DNA of 64,000 nucleotides from Brachyspira hampsonii (GTDB lineage Bacteria; Spirochaetota; Brachyspiria; Brachyspirales; Brachyspiraceae): NCBI RefSeq assembly GCF_002214805.1, contig NZ_CP019914.1, positions 1,860,001 to 1,924,000 of the forward strand, read 5' to 3'. Shown piece by piece: positions 19,312 to 27,634 of this stretch (position 1 is its first letter; each line of letters starts with the position of its first letter). The notes under the pieces were generated by a model. It saw only the letters and a program-made list of their open reading frames with translations, ran no database searches and was not told where the DNA came from. The position numbers and the translations under genes were made by a program.

Positions 19312-20331
19312 ATGAAAAGTTACATGGACTTAAAAGATAAAGTAAAAAAGATAATAGATGCTAAAGTTCTTGTCATAGGCGATTTAATGCTTGATAGGTT
19401 TACTTATGGGGATGTTATAAGAATATCTCCTGAAGCTCCTGTTCCTGTACTTCATGTAAATCATGAGGAAAATTATTTAGGCGGAGCTGGAAATGTTGCA
19501 AGAAATATATCAGCTTTGCTTGGCAGCAATAATAATGACAGCATATTTATGATAGGGGTTATAGGAAAAGATAAATCTGCAGATATTATAATTGATAGTA
19601 TGAATTATTCTAATATATCTGTTAAAGGGATAATAACAGATGATACAAGATCCACTATAACAAAAACAAGGATAGTTGCAGGTACTCAGCAGATAGTGAG
19701 AATAGATGAAGAGAATACTAGTCCTTTTTCTTCTGCTATTGTAAAAAATATAGAAAAAGTATTTATTGATAATGTGGATAATTATAATGTTGTTATAATA
19801 AGCGATTATGCCAAAGGTATAATTACAAAGCAGTTATCAAAAAAAATAATAGATACTTGCAATAAAAAAAATAAGCCTGTATTAGTTGATCCTGCTATAA
19901 AGCATTTTTCATTTTATAAAAAAGCTACACTTATGACTCCTAATTTAAAGGAAGCTGTAGAAGGTGCTGAAAGTAAATCTCCTTTTTATGAATTTGATGC
20001 AAAGGCTATAAATATTTTAGGGGAAAATATTATAAAAAAATTAAGTTTATCAAAATTAATGATAACTCTAGGTGCTAATGGAATGGCTTTATTTGATAAT
20101 GAAATAAAAAACAATGATAAAAATTCCCCTTATATAATACCTACAAAAGCAAAAAGTGTATTTGATGTTTCAGGTGCGGGAGACACTGTTATATCTGTAC
20201 TTGCTATGTGTTTGTCTGTGGGATTATCTTTTAGAGATTCATCTGAGATTGCTAATGCCGCTGCTGGTGTTGTTGTAGGTAAGAGAGGAACTTCTACTTT
20301 AACTTTGAAAGAATTAATTGAAGTATTATAA
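19312..20331 (+). CDS. rfaE1: D-glycero-beta-D-manno-heptose-7-phosphate kinase
   Basis: This 339-aa PfkB/ribokinase-family enzyme phosphorylates heptose-7-phosphate in ADP-heptose synthesis for lipooligosaccharide. Family features include the N-terminal GDLMLDRFTYG, the sugar-binding RISPEAPVPVL and the catalytic anion-hole motif GAGDTV near residue 290. It corresponds to the kinase half of HldE; the nucleotidyltransferase half is absent, so a separate gene is needed. The start could instead be the ATG at 19324, as an AGG lies 1 nt before the first ATG and 13 nt before the second. A lipoprotein gene follows 20 bp downstream. Confidence 0.88.
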   Translation: MKSYMDLKDKVKKIIDAKVLVIGDLMLDRFTYGDVIRISPEAPVPVLHVNHEENYLGGAGNVARNISALLGSNNNDSIFMIGVIGKDKSADIIIDSMNYSNISVKGIITDDTRSTITKTRIVAGTQQIVRIDEENTSPFSSAIVKNIEKVFIDNVDNYNVVIISDYAKGIITKQLSKKIIDTCNKKNKPVLVDPAIKHFSFYKKATLMTPNLKEAVEGAESKSPFYEFDAKAINILGENIIKKLSLSKLMITLGANGMALFDNEIKNNDKNSPYIIPTKAKSVFDVSGAGDTVISVLAMCLSVGLSFRDSSEIANAAAGVVVGKRGTSTLTLKELIEVL

Positions 20332-20351
20332 AATAGGTAAGTGTTTTATAT

Positions 20352-21509
20352 ATGTCTAAAATTGTAGAAACTTTTATTATGAAGAGAAAAATATTTGTAT
20401 TATTATTTATATTGATGTTTTTAATATCATGTCTGCCAAAGCCTTTAATAGTTCCTGCTAAGGTGGTTACAGAGCTTTCTCTTGGTAATGATATAGGAAT
20501 TTACAGCAATGAATTTGTAGATTTGGATAGCCCTAAAATATATAAAGTTGATAATGAATATTATTTCGGAGAATTTTATAGGGTAAAGAATGATACTGTT
20601 TATGCATTAGATTTATATAATTCCAGAATGGTAATAGCTTCGGGAAGTAATGTAAGATATTTTCCGTTAGAATATAAAAATCTTGAAACTTCAAAAATAT
20701 CTCTTATAGATTCAAACTCTAATATATATATAACAGGATATAATTTAAGATATGTAGGCGATGTTGTAGTAAGCAATGTGATGATGTCTTTGCCTTCTGA
20801 AAGTCCTTCTACTGAAGGAGATGATGCTCCTCAAATAGAGACATATACGGTTAAAGTAACAAATACTAATTATACTAAAGTGGGATTAGTATCTTTAAAT
20901 AAAATATCTCCTGAAGGAAATACGCTTTATAGTATAGATACAATTATAGATAATGAATACGAATCTTTAGTAAAATTATTAACATTGACTAATCATAAAT
21001 TTGCTATACTTAAAAGAGATAAAGATAGAATACCTTTGCTTGATATATATGATATGAACAGCGGAAAAATGGAAAACAGATATTCTCTTAAAGAAGTTGA
21101 GTATATGGATGCCGGTAAAATGTCATACAGAGAAATAGTTGATTGTGTTTATGTTGCTGAAAGGGAGGTGCTGGCAATACTTACAATGAATATAGTTGAT
21201 GGTAAGCATCAGGAAGATATTATATATACTTCAAAACTTGATAATTTTGAGTTGAAAGAATCTTATAAAATACCATGCCGGGATAATTCTTTGGCTGTAG
21301 GTATATCTAGTACGGGAAGAGTTACATATACGGGTATGGATAATGGAATGTATTTTTTTATAAGAACTAATCCGTTTTTATCACAAAATTATATTAAAGA
21401 GTATTTAGGCACAGATGGATTTAATAAATTAAGAGGAATACATATGTTTGATGATTCTGTTTACGGATTCATGGTAGAAAACGGAGTTATTAAATTTCAT
21501 AATTATTAA
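20352..21509 (+). CDS. Predicted lipoprotein, beta-rich
   Basis: The 385-aa product has a short charged lead, a hydrophobic stretch and a lipobox (FLISC, cysteine at about residue 27), so it should be lipid-anchored. The rest is beta-strand-rich with repeated SNSNIYITG and DNGMYFF-like segments, suggesting a propeller fold; I know of spirochaete proteins of this kind (LIC_12708-like) but cannot confirm membership. An AGGTAAG site about 12 nt upstream supports the first ATG; the ATG at 20379 lacks one. It lies 20 bp behind the heptose kinase, so co-transcription is likely. Function unknown. Confidence 0.7.
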   Translation: MSKIVETFIMKRKIFVLLFILMFLISCLPKPLIVPAKVVTELSLGNDIGIYSNEFVDLDSPKIYKVDNEYYFGEFYRVKNDTVYALDLYNSRMVIASGSNVRYFPLEYKNLETSKISLIDSNSNIYITGYNLRYVGDVVVSNVMMSLPSESPSTEGDDAPQIETYTVKVTNTNYTKVGLVSLNKISPEGNTLYSIDTIIDNEYESLVKLLTLTNHKFAILKRDKDRIPLLDIYDMNSGKMENRYSLKEVEYMDAGKMSYREIVDCVYVAEREVLAILTMNIVDGKHQEDIIYTSKLDNFELKESYKIPCRDNSLAVGISSTGRVTYTGMDNGMYFFIRTNPFLSQNYIKEYLGTDGFNKLRGIHMFDDSVYGFMVENGVIKFHNY

Positions 21510-21714
21510 ACAGTTTTAGAAATACTAGTTTTCATTCTGCATCAATTTTTTAATTAAATTCTCAACTGTTTAAAACCTTATTTTTGAAAGATTATTATAT
21601 TAGTATTATAAATATGCAGTTTGTTAGACACCGTTATAAAAGAAGTTTGGTGTGTACTAACAATCAATAAATAAAAAATTTAGTTTTGAAATAAGTATAA
21701 GCTCTATTTTATTA

Positions 21715-22446
21715 TTATTTATTATTTTCTTTTAAATATTCAAAAATAGTTTCTATATCTTTTTTATTAAGATTGATTTTTGAAAATAAATCTTCTCTAT
21801 TTTTAAAAGTTTTTATAATACTTCTTTTTCTTCTGTATTCATCAATATTTTTATGATTTCCGGAAAGGAGTATTTCAGGAACTTTCATATTATCTATTTC
21901 AGGAGGTCTTGTATATTGTTCATATTCTAAAAGTCCGCTGCTGTTTTCTTCAAATGTGTCGCTTATCACAGATTCTTTATTATTCATAACATCTTTATAT
22001 CTTGAAATAGCATCTAATAATAAAAGGGCAGGTATCTCTCCTCCGCTTAATACATAATCACCTATACTCAAAGCCTCATCTGCATATTTTTCTTCAACTC
22101 TGTAATCTATTCCTTCATAATGTCCTAGTATCATTGTTATATGTTCTTTATCTGATAATTCTTTTATTTTTCTCTGAGTAAGAGTTTTTCCTGATGGTGA
22201 GAAAATAATCGTATATCCTTTTTTATGACTATCAAAATATTTTTTAAATATATTATAAGTCATAATCATTCCGGGACCTCCTCCGTAAGGATAGTCATCG
22301 CATTTTTTATAATTGCCTTCTCCGTATACTCTCATGTCTTCAATATTTAAATCTATTTTTTTTTCATTTAATGCCATTGATATAACACCAAAAGAAATTG
22401 TGCTTTCATAAAATTTTGGAAAAAGTGTAAGAATATCTATTATCAT
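21715..22446 (-). CDS. trmD: tRNA (guanine-N1)-methyltransferase
   Basis: This 243-aa SPOUT methyltransferase makes m1G37 in tRNAs reading codons that start with C, preventing frameshifts. Motifs of the knotted SAM site are present: DYPYGGGPGMIM, LGHYEGIDYRVEE, and SIGDYVLSGGEIPAL. The C-terminal domain has the usual STYRRPR-like region in the form EYEQYTRPPEI. In many bacteria trmD sits with rimM, rpsP and rplS; here it is alone downstream of a tRNA-Gly gene and repeat array 3. Confidence 0.97.
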   Translation of the reverse strand: MIIDILTLFPKFYESTISFGVISMALNEKKIDLNIEDMRVYGEGNYKKCDDYPYGGGPGMIMTYNIFKKYFDSHKKGYTIIFSPSGKTLTQRKIKELSDKEHITMILGHYEGIDYRVEEKYADEALSIGDYVLSGGEIPALLLLDAISRYKDVMNNKESVISDTFEENSSGLLEYEQYTRPPEIDNMKVPEILLSGNHKNIDEYRRKRSIIKTFKNREDLFSKINLNKKDIETIFEYLKENNK

Positions 22447-22499
22447 TTTAGCATTATACTTTATAAAAACTATATATCAAGTGATTTTAAGTTTAAAAA

Positions 22500-22735
22500 T
22501 CTAATTACATTCCCCGCCCTTTAGACTTTTAATGTTTTCTGTTAATCAAATTTTATTTTTCTTTTTTATTTTATTAAGTTATTTCAGCAGCCCACCCAAG
22601 ATTTTTTTAAATTTGCTGTTTATTTCTCGCACGCTAAATGAATTTAGATATAATAATATCTTTGAAATAAAAAAGTGCATCATATTACATGATTTATCTA
22701 ACCGTGCGTATAGAGGAATATTTTTAGAGAATAAA
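22500..22735. repeat. Intergenic palindromic repeat array (array 3)
   Basis: It holds a TTCCCCGCCCTTTAG arm near 22510, a CAGCCCACCCAAG arm near 22588, CTCGCACG near 22635 and CCGTGCG near 22701. These are halves of the same modules as in the other arrays, here without all partners. It lies between the tRNA-Gly 3' end and the trmD start, both on the minus strand, so it would be within any read-through transcript. Confidence 0.75.
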
Positions 22736-22736
22736 A

Positions 22737-22811
22737 TGGAGCGGGCGAACGGAATCGAACCGTCATCTTTAGATTGGAAGTCTAAGGTAATAACCATTAT
22801 ACGACGCCCGC
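22737..22811 (-). tRNA. tRNA-Gly (anticodon TCC)
   Basis: The minus strand folds into a cloverleaf: acceptor GCGGGCG pairs with CGCCCGC, the anticodon stem TTAGA/TCTAA encloses CTTCCAA, and the T-loop reads GTTCGATTC. The anticodon is TCC, reading GGA. The discriminator is T, as in many tRNA-Gly, and the CCA end is encoded. A consensus promoter lies just upstream. Confidence 0.96.
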
Positions 22812-22843
22812 GATTGAAAAGAACTCACTTTTTAAGTGTTAAA

Positions 22844-22872
22844 ATTATAGCATAATAAAATAAAAAAATCAA
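22844..22872 (-). promoter_or_regulatory. Promoter of tRNA-Gly
   Basis: Read on the minus strand, TTGATT and TATAAT are separated by 17 bp, with an extended TGC before the -10 box. The -10 box is 32 bp upstream of the tRNA 5' end. Confidence 0.85.
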
Positions 22873-22897
22873 TAGCTATATTACTTTTTTTATTTTA

Positions 22898-23809
22898 TTA
22901 AATATTAAGAAGTTTTATTCCGTATTTATTAGAAAGCTCTTCATATTTTTTTTCACATTCTTTATTATCGCCTATGGCACTGCTGCAATTCATCATTATA
23001 TTAATAGTTTCGGTTATACTTTTATCATTATTGTATATTTCACAAAACTGCTTTACACTCTCATAAACACAATAATCTTTAGCCTCTCCGCATATATATA
23101 TCTTATCAGCATTGGCTATATCATAAACCCAAGAAGTATCATAATTTTTTGTATACTCTGTAGGTACTTCCGGTCTTATTACTCCATACATCTCACTGAA
23201 AGAGTCCTGACCTTTTAATATTTTATTTATATAAACTTTTCTTGAAGCTTCAAAGAATAAAAGCATATTTGCAAGCTGTTTATCTATAAGCCATCCGTCT
23301 GTAGCATATATACAGTGATAAGGCCATATCATTAAATTTTGTGCATTCTTTTCTTTTAATGCCTTCACATAATTGATTTGTATATCTTCATCATAGGTTG
23401 GTATTATTTCATCATTCTCTATTTTTTCTAAAGTTATTTCTGTAAAAGGAGCAACAGGTTTATCATTATAATCATTCCACATAATAGAATGAAATATAGA
23501 ATCATATCTGTGAGTATCTAAAGTAACATAAATACTTGAAATACTTTCCATATTATTGTATATAAATCTTATTATATTTTTAATATCATTAACAGCACCA
23601 TTTACAGGCAAAGCACCTTTATCCATATCTATAAAGTCTCTTTGAGGATCCACTATGAGCAGATTAATACTTTCATCTTTAAATTCTTTAATAACTTCAT
23701 TACTATATTCTTCTGCTATTTTATAAATGTCCTGCTGATTAATAGGATTTACTTCTTTTCCAATAAAATCTTCATTTATTATTTTCTCGTATGGTATTTT
23801 TACTGACAT
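22898..23809 (-). CDS. Isochorismatase-fold cysteine hydrolase
   Basis: The 303-aa protein belongs to the isochorismatase/nicotinamidase superfamily. The putative triad is Asp54 (LIVDPQRDF), Lys199 (NKILKG) and Cys247 (AKDYCVYES). It is longer than a standard nicotinamidase (about 180-210 aa), with extra N-terminal and middle segments. Nicotinamide or another amide may be the substrate; the sequence does not settle this. The start is supported by an AGGA-type site. It is monocistronic between the tRNA-Gly promoter and the terminator of the next gene. Confidence 0.82.
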   Translation of the reverse strand: MSVKIPYEKIINEDFIGKEVNPINQQDIYKIAEEYSNEVIKEFKDESINLLIVDPQRDFIDMDKGALPVNGAVNDIKNIIRFIYNNMESISSIYVTLDTHRYDSIFHSIMWNDYNDKPVAPFTEITLEKIENDEIIPTYDEDIQINYVKALKEKNAQNLMIWPYHCIYATDGWLIDKQLANMLLFFEASRKVYINKILKGQDSFSEMYGVIRPEVPTEYTKNYDTSWVYDIANADKIYICGEAKDYCVYESVKQFCEIYNNDKSITETINIMMNCSSAIGDNKECEKKYEELSNKYGIKLLNI

Positions 23810-23897
23810 AAAAAATCCTCATTTATTGCTTTTAAAATATTATATAAAAATTTTATTTAAAGTAAATTATTTTTGTATAATTTTTGTATAAATTATA

Positions 23898-23928
23898 TAA
23901 AAAAAGAGCCCCAAATAATTGGGACTCT
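23898..23928 (-). terminator. Terminator of the Asn/Tyr-rich protein gene
   Basis: On the minus strand the arms AGAGTCCCAA and TTGGGGCTCT pair with one mismatch around a 4-nt loop and are followed by a run of seven T. It begins 20 bp downstream of the stop codon of the 23948-24934 gene. Confidence 0.88.
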
Positions 23929-23947
23929 CAATAAAAATAAAATATAT

Positions 23948-24934
23948 TTAATAATCTGCTTTTTCTTGAAGGAAGTTGCCGTTTCTATCTATATAAAGTC
24001 TCATATTATTTGCCATTCTAACCTCATAAGTACCTATCTCTTTCACTTCTACATCTAATATCTGAACATTTGGATATTTTGCTGCGGCTGTATCCAAAAC
24101 TATTTGAGGCACTTTGAAAGGAGTATAAAAGTTTTGAATATATAATGGTGCATTTTGAGTATTTTCTGAAGGTGCATTATTATTTAAATTAGCATTTTCA
24201 TCAGGATTGTAAGCATTATTTGAGTCCTGCATTCCATTTGCTTTTCTAGTCAATTCTTCTGCTGCTTTTATTAATGCTTCAGCAGCTAGCTGATAAGGAT
24301 TATCTGACATATTATTATTGTTTGTCTGATTATAATTTTGTGCAGTATTATCATATCCGCTGTAATATTCATTTGGAATATTATAAGCATTATAATAGTC
24401 ATTTTGTGCAGTATTATCATAATTATTATAATTTTCATAATATCCATTTTGATTTGCATTAGGACTATAATAAGGGCTATTAGGATTTTGAGATTCTGTT
24501 TCTAACATTTTCATTAATTCTTCATACGGATTGGTGTAATTTACAGTATCATTATATCCTTGATTATTATAATTATTATAACCGCCATTATAATAAGGCT
24601 CATTATTATAATTTTGAGAAGCCCAATTCATAGCATTCATAGTATCCTGATATGGATTTCCCTGCATAGCATTATAGTTGTTATATTGTTCATAAAATCC
24701 GGGATTATAATAAACACTATTAGGATTATTTGCCTCCTGAGATAAAGTTCTCATAAACTCCTGATAATAATTATTATAGTAATTGTTTGCTGGAACATTA
24801 TTGTTTTGATATGTATTATAATTATTTTGATAATTATAATTGTTCTGGTAATTATAGGAATCATAATATTGAGCAAACAACATACCTGAAGATATTATCA
24901 AGGCAGGTATTGCTTTAAAAAGTATTTTACTCAT
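23948..24934 (-). CDS. Secreted Asn/Tyr-rich protein with C-terminal PepSY-like domain
   Basis: The 328-aa product has a signal peptide ending near ISSGMLFAQ and a long low-complexity middle rich in Asn, Tyr and Gln. Within it two related segments recur: EFMRTLSQEANNPNSVYYNP and EELMKMLETESQNPNSPYYS. The last 55 residues (from about FKVPQIVLDTAA) resemble a PepSY-like/DUF2874 beta domain that binds peptides. I chose the second ATG because AAAGGAT lies 7 nt upstream of it and only 1-2 nt from the first. It is probably periplasmic or surface-exposed; function unknown. Confidence 0.7.
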   Translation of the reverse strand: MSKILFKAIPALIISSGMLFAQYYDSYNYQNNYNYQNNYNTYQNNNVPANNYYNNYYQEFMRTLSQEANNPNSVYYNPGFYEQYNNYNAMQGNPYQDTMNAMNWASQNYNNEPYYNGGYNNYNNQGYNDTVNYTNPYEELMKMLETESQNPNSPYYSPNANQNGYYENYNNYDNTAQNDYYNAYNIPNEYYSGYDNTAQNYNQTNNNNMSDNPYQLAAEALIKAAEELTRKANGMQDSNNAYNPDENANLNNNAPSENTQNAPLYIQNFYTPFKVPQIVLDTAAAKYPNVQILDVEVKEIGTYEVRMANNMRLYIDRNGNFLQEKADY

Positions 24935-25055
24935 AAACATATCCTTTGTAAATATATTGTAAATTTATCATTTACTGTATTTACATTATAATACATTTAT
25001 AGTTTAATGTCAATTTTTTTTACAAGAAAATTTAAATAAATTTACATTTTTAAAT

Positions 25056-25481
25056 TTAATTAGACTTGATTAATTGACCGGATGTTACTGAATTATCTTC
25101 ATTAACTATATTAAGTTCTAATGTATTATTATTAAATGTAAATGTATATTTTTTTAAGCCGATAAAATTTTGTTCTGCACTATAACTATTATCTGCAATT
25201 TTCATAATATTTTCTTTTGATAATTCAATCTTTTCTGACGGAGAGCCTCCATAGTAAGTTATTAATCCTGTTAAAGAGCCGTCATTATTAATTGTAAATG
25301 TAGCTCTTGCCTGTTCTATATTACCGTTTTGGTGTTTTCTATTTATTTCTGCCGAATATTTTCCGGCATATTTTGAGTCTATACCATCTCCTATTTTTGT
25401 AATATTATTTGAGCATGATACAAATAATATACAAAATATAATTATAAAAATAGCAGATATTGTGTTTAAAAAAGTTTTCAT
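25056..25481 (-). CDS. Predicted small lipoprotein
   Basis: The 141-aa product has a signal sequence with a lipobox FVSC (cysteine near residue 23). The mature part is predicted beta-rich: ATFTINNDGSLTGLITYYGG and KYTFTFNNNTLELNIV. This resembles small lipocalin-like lipoproteins, but I do not recognise a named family. It is transcribed divergently from the PfpI-family gene. Function unknown. Confidence 0.7.
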   Translation of the reverse strand: MKTFLNTISAIFIIIFCILFVSCSNNITKIGDGIDSKYAGKYSAEINRKHQNGNIEQARATFTINNDGSLTGLITYYGGSPSEKIELSKENIMKIADNSYSAEQNFIGLKKYTFTFNNNTLELNIVNEDNSVTSGQLIKSN

Positions 25482-25595
25482 TTCTTATCCTATATTTTTT
25501 ATTTAATATTTATAAATATAACAAAAAAAATTATAATATCAAAAAAAATATTATATTATATAATGCTAGAAATGTAGAATATAAAGGAGTATAAA

Positions 25596-26096
25596 ATGAA
25601 AGCATTAATTATAACAGACAATTTCTTTGAAGATTCAGAATTGTTTTATCCATATTTCAGACTTATAGAGGAGGGTATTGATGTTGATATAGCTGCTCTA
25701 AACAAGGGTGAGATTAAAGGAGAATATTTTTTCAAAACAGAAGCGAAATTAAATTTCTCAGAGGTTGATCCTTCAAATTATAAAGCCTTAATAATACCGG
25801 GCGGAAGAGCACCTGAAGCGATAAGAGGAAGTGATGATGTAAAAAGAATTATAAAATATTTCGTTGATAATAATCTTACTATAGGAGCAATATGCCATGG
25901 ACAGCAGACTTTGATATCAGCTAAAGTTTTGGAAGGTAAAGATGCCACTTACTATATAGGCATAAGAGATGACTTAATGAATGCTAAAGCTAATTATAAA
26001 GATGAAAAAGTAGTGGTATGCGGAAATATTATAACTTCAAGATGCCCTGATGATTTGTCTTATTTTGCTAAAGAGATAATAAAGAAACTCAAATAA
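25596..26096 (+). CDS. DJ-1/PfpI family protein
   Basis: The 166-aa protein belongs to the DJ-1/PfpI superfamily of the class I glutamine-amidotransferase fold. The nucleophile elbow is AICHGQQTLISA, with the conserved cysteine followed by histidine, and the PGGRAPEAIRG segment precedes it. Members include protein deglycases, chaperones and intracellular proteases; which applies is unknown. An AAAGGAG site lies 7 nt before the ATG. A bidirectional terminator follows. Confidence 0.9.
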   Translation: MKALIITDNFFEDSELFYPYFRLIEEGIDVDIAALNKGEIKGEYFFKTEAKLNFSEVDPSNYKALIIPGGRAPEAIRGSDDVKRIIKYFVDNNLTIGAICHGQQTLISAKVLEGKDATYYIGIRDDLMNAKANYKDEKVVVCGNIITSRCPDDLSYFAKEIIKKLK

Positions 26097-26111
26097 TATT
26101 TAGATATTATA

Positions 26112-26144
26112 AAAAACCTCATGCTTAAAAAACATGAGGTTTTT
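26112..26144. terminator. Bidirectional terminator
   Basis: AAAAACCTCATG and CATGAGGTTTTT form a perfect 12-bp stem between the convergent PfpI gene and the lipoprotein gene. A- and T-runs on both sides allow termination both ways. An almost identical hairpin is at 26736-26766. Confidence 0.92.
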
Positions 26145-26153
26145 ATAAAATAA

Positions 26154-26456
26154 TTATTTTACTCTAGCCCCTTTTCCTCTTATTTTCATTTTTGTAGAAA
26201 AACCTGTTTTTACTATTTCATATCTAGGCATAATAATAAAATCATAATTTGTATCTTTTAAAGCCTCAGCTATTAACTGCTCTTTTAAAGTTTCATCTTT
26301 TGAATTATAAGGAAGCTCGGCAGTTAAAACTTCTCCAACTTCAATATCATCTCCTGTAAGCTGCAAACTTTGAGGAATACTTTCAACTGTTGCTATAGTA
26401 GAACAGCCTATCATGGCAAACATTGATATTATAATAACGCCGATTATTTTTTTCAT
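26154..26456 (-). CDS. Predicted small lipoprotein
   Basis: The 100-aa product starts MKKIIGVIIISMFAMIGCS, giving a lipobox IGC with the cysteine at residue 18. The mature part of about 80 residues includes TLKEQLIAEALKDTNYDFII and ends in a basic segment (KMKIRGKGARVK). It looks like the small lipoproteins with a conserved address near the C-terminus that Brachyspira carries in several copies, but no function is known. A 43-codon gene lies 31 bp upstream on the same strand and may share its transcript. Confidence 0.72.
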   Translation of the reverse strand: MKKIIGVIIISMFAMIGCSTIATVESIPQSLQLTGDDIEVGEVLTAELPYNSKDETLKEQLIAEALKDTNYDFIIMPRYEIVKTGFSTKMKIRGKGARVK

Positions 26457-26487
26457 TTTTTCTATTCTCCATTTTTATTTAAATAAG

Positions 26488-26619
26488 TTATTTTTTTTGA
26501 TTAGGATTTAATTGTTTTCCTCTATTACCTTGATTTTTATCATAAGTAATATTAGTTCCTTTACTGCCTTTATTGGCATTGCTCATATCTGCTTCATTAT
26601 TATTTTTTTTATTACTCAT
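26488..26619 (-). CDS. Small hydrophilic protein, 43 aa
   Basis: A 43-codon ORF encodes a very polar, Asn/Lys/Gly-rich peptide: it starts MSNKKNNNEADMSNANKG and ends GNRGKQLNPNQKK, with no hydrophobic segment. A near-ideal AAGGAGT ribosome binding site lies 6 nt before the ATG, which is the main support. It precedes a small lipoprotein gene by 31 bp on the same strand. I do not recognise a characterised family; it looks intrinsically disordered. The composition resembles stress-related small hydrophilic proteins, which is only an analogy. Confidence 0.65.
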   Translation of the reverse strand: MSNKKNNNEADMSNANKGSKGTNITYDKNQGNRGKQLNPNQKK

Positions 26620-26735
26620 ATTTTACTCCTTGAAATTTTAATAATGTACATTTAAGAATATGATTAAGTATACTAAAGAATATAAAAAATGCATTTGAAG
26701 TATATAGTTTTTTAAATACCTCAATAAAATATATA

Positions 26736-26766
26736 AAAAAACCTCATGCTAAAAAAACATGAGGTT
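26736..26766 (-). terminator. Terminator of the frameshifted outer-membrane protein gene
   Basis: An AAAACCTCATG / CATGAGGTTTT stem with a short A-rich loop lies 39 bp after the stop of the minus-strand gene at 26805. It nearly duplicates the terminator at 26112-26144. Confidence 0.85.
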
Positions 26767-26804
26767 TTATTATATGATTAATCTTTAATTAAAAGAAAGT
26801 TATT

Positions 26805-27568
26805 TTAATTAAAAGCCTTAGGTCCGAATCTGAATCCTAATTGCAAGCCTATATCATAGCTAAGTAATGGTGCTTCACTATGAGCTCCTGTTGTACTACT
26901 ATCAATAGTTGTATTTATAGAACTAATAGCATCAACTCCTGTGTATAAACCTATATTCATTGATATTTTTTCTGTGAAGAATATTGAATAATCAAAAGTT
27001 AATTTACCATAAAAACCTACAGGACTCATAAACTTTGTACTAGCATCTTTAAATAAAGTTTTTACTGTTTCATCTTTCCAATTTTGTGTTATAGCCATAG
27101 GTATTATGACACCAAGTCCTATTCCTATAGAAAATGCTTTTATATTAAACTTTGGAAGTATGCCTATTTTTAGATTATGAGTGTAGAATGAAGCACTTCC
27201 TAATTTTTGAGTGCCTTCTGGAGCTTCAATTTGTTCAATTCCATTTGGATTTTCTACTTTTGCTGTGTCAAAATTAGCATTAAAGCTCCTAATTCGCCTA
27301 AAAGACTTATACCAAAATTATCTGTTACCTGCCACATATAACCTATTTGAGCAGAGGCTCCAATATCAAAACCTACTTTATTGCCTGAATAATAGTAAGT
27401 TCCATTTTTTGCTTCTTGAGTTGTATACATGTGATATTGAGGAAGTAAATTTATATTAAGTCCGAAAGGAACATTAAATATAAACTCAAATCCGCTTGCA
27501 GCAAATGCTCCTGTACTTAATACCATTATCATAGCAGAAGCTAAAATTATTTTTTTAAAGTGTTTCAT
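26805..27568 (-). pseudogene. Outer-membrane beta-barrel protein, frameshifted
   Basis: The 5' part encodes a signal peptide (MKHFKKIILASAMIMVLSTG, cleaved after AFA) and barrel strands, then shifts frame near 27281-27284 and would stop early at 27254. Continuing in the next frame without a break yields a coherent barrel to 26805, ending LGFRFGPKAF with a terminal aromatic pattern. One extra T in the short T-run of GCTTTAATG would restore a protein of about 254 aa. It resembles the 213-aa outer-membrane protein at 50412-51053 in plan. This is either a genuine decayed or switchable gene or a base-call error. A terminator follows. Confidence 0.8.
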
Positions 27569-27634
27569 AATAAACCCCTTATATTTTTTATTTATAACAA
27601 ATGAAGTTTTTTATTCTTCAGTTAGTTATCATTT

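Noticed and set aside
22532-22855. A plus-strand 107-codon frame that runs across repeat array 3 and the tRNA-Gly locus.
   Set aside because: It overlaps a complete minus-strand tRNA, contains repeat modules, and lacks a ribosome binding site.
24274-24745. Plus-strand frames opposite the Asn/Tyr-rich gene.
   Set aside because: They arise from the repetitive Asn/Tyr codons of the minus-strand gene and have unnatural composition.
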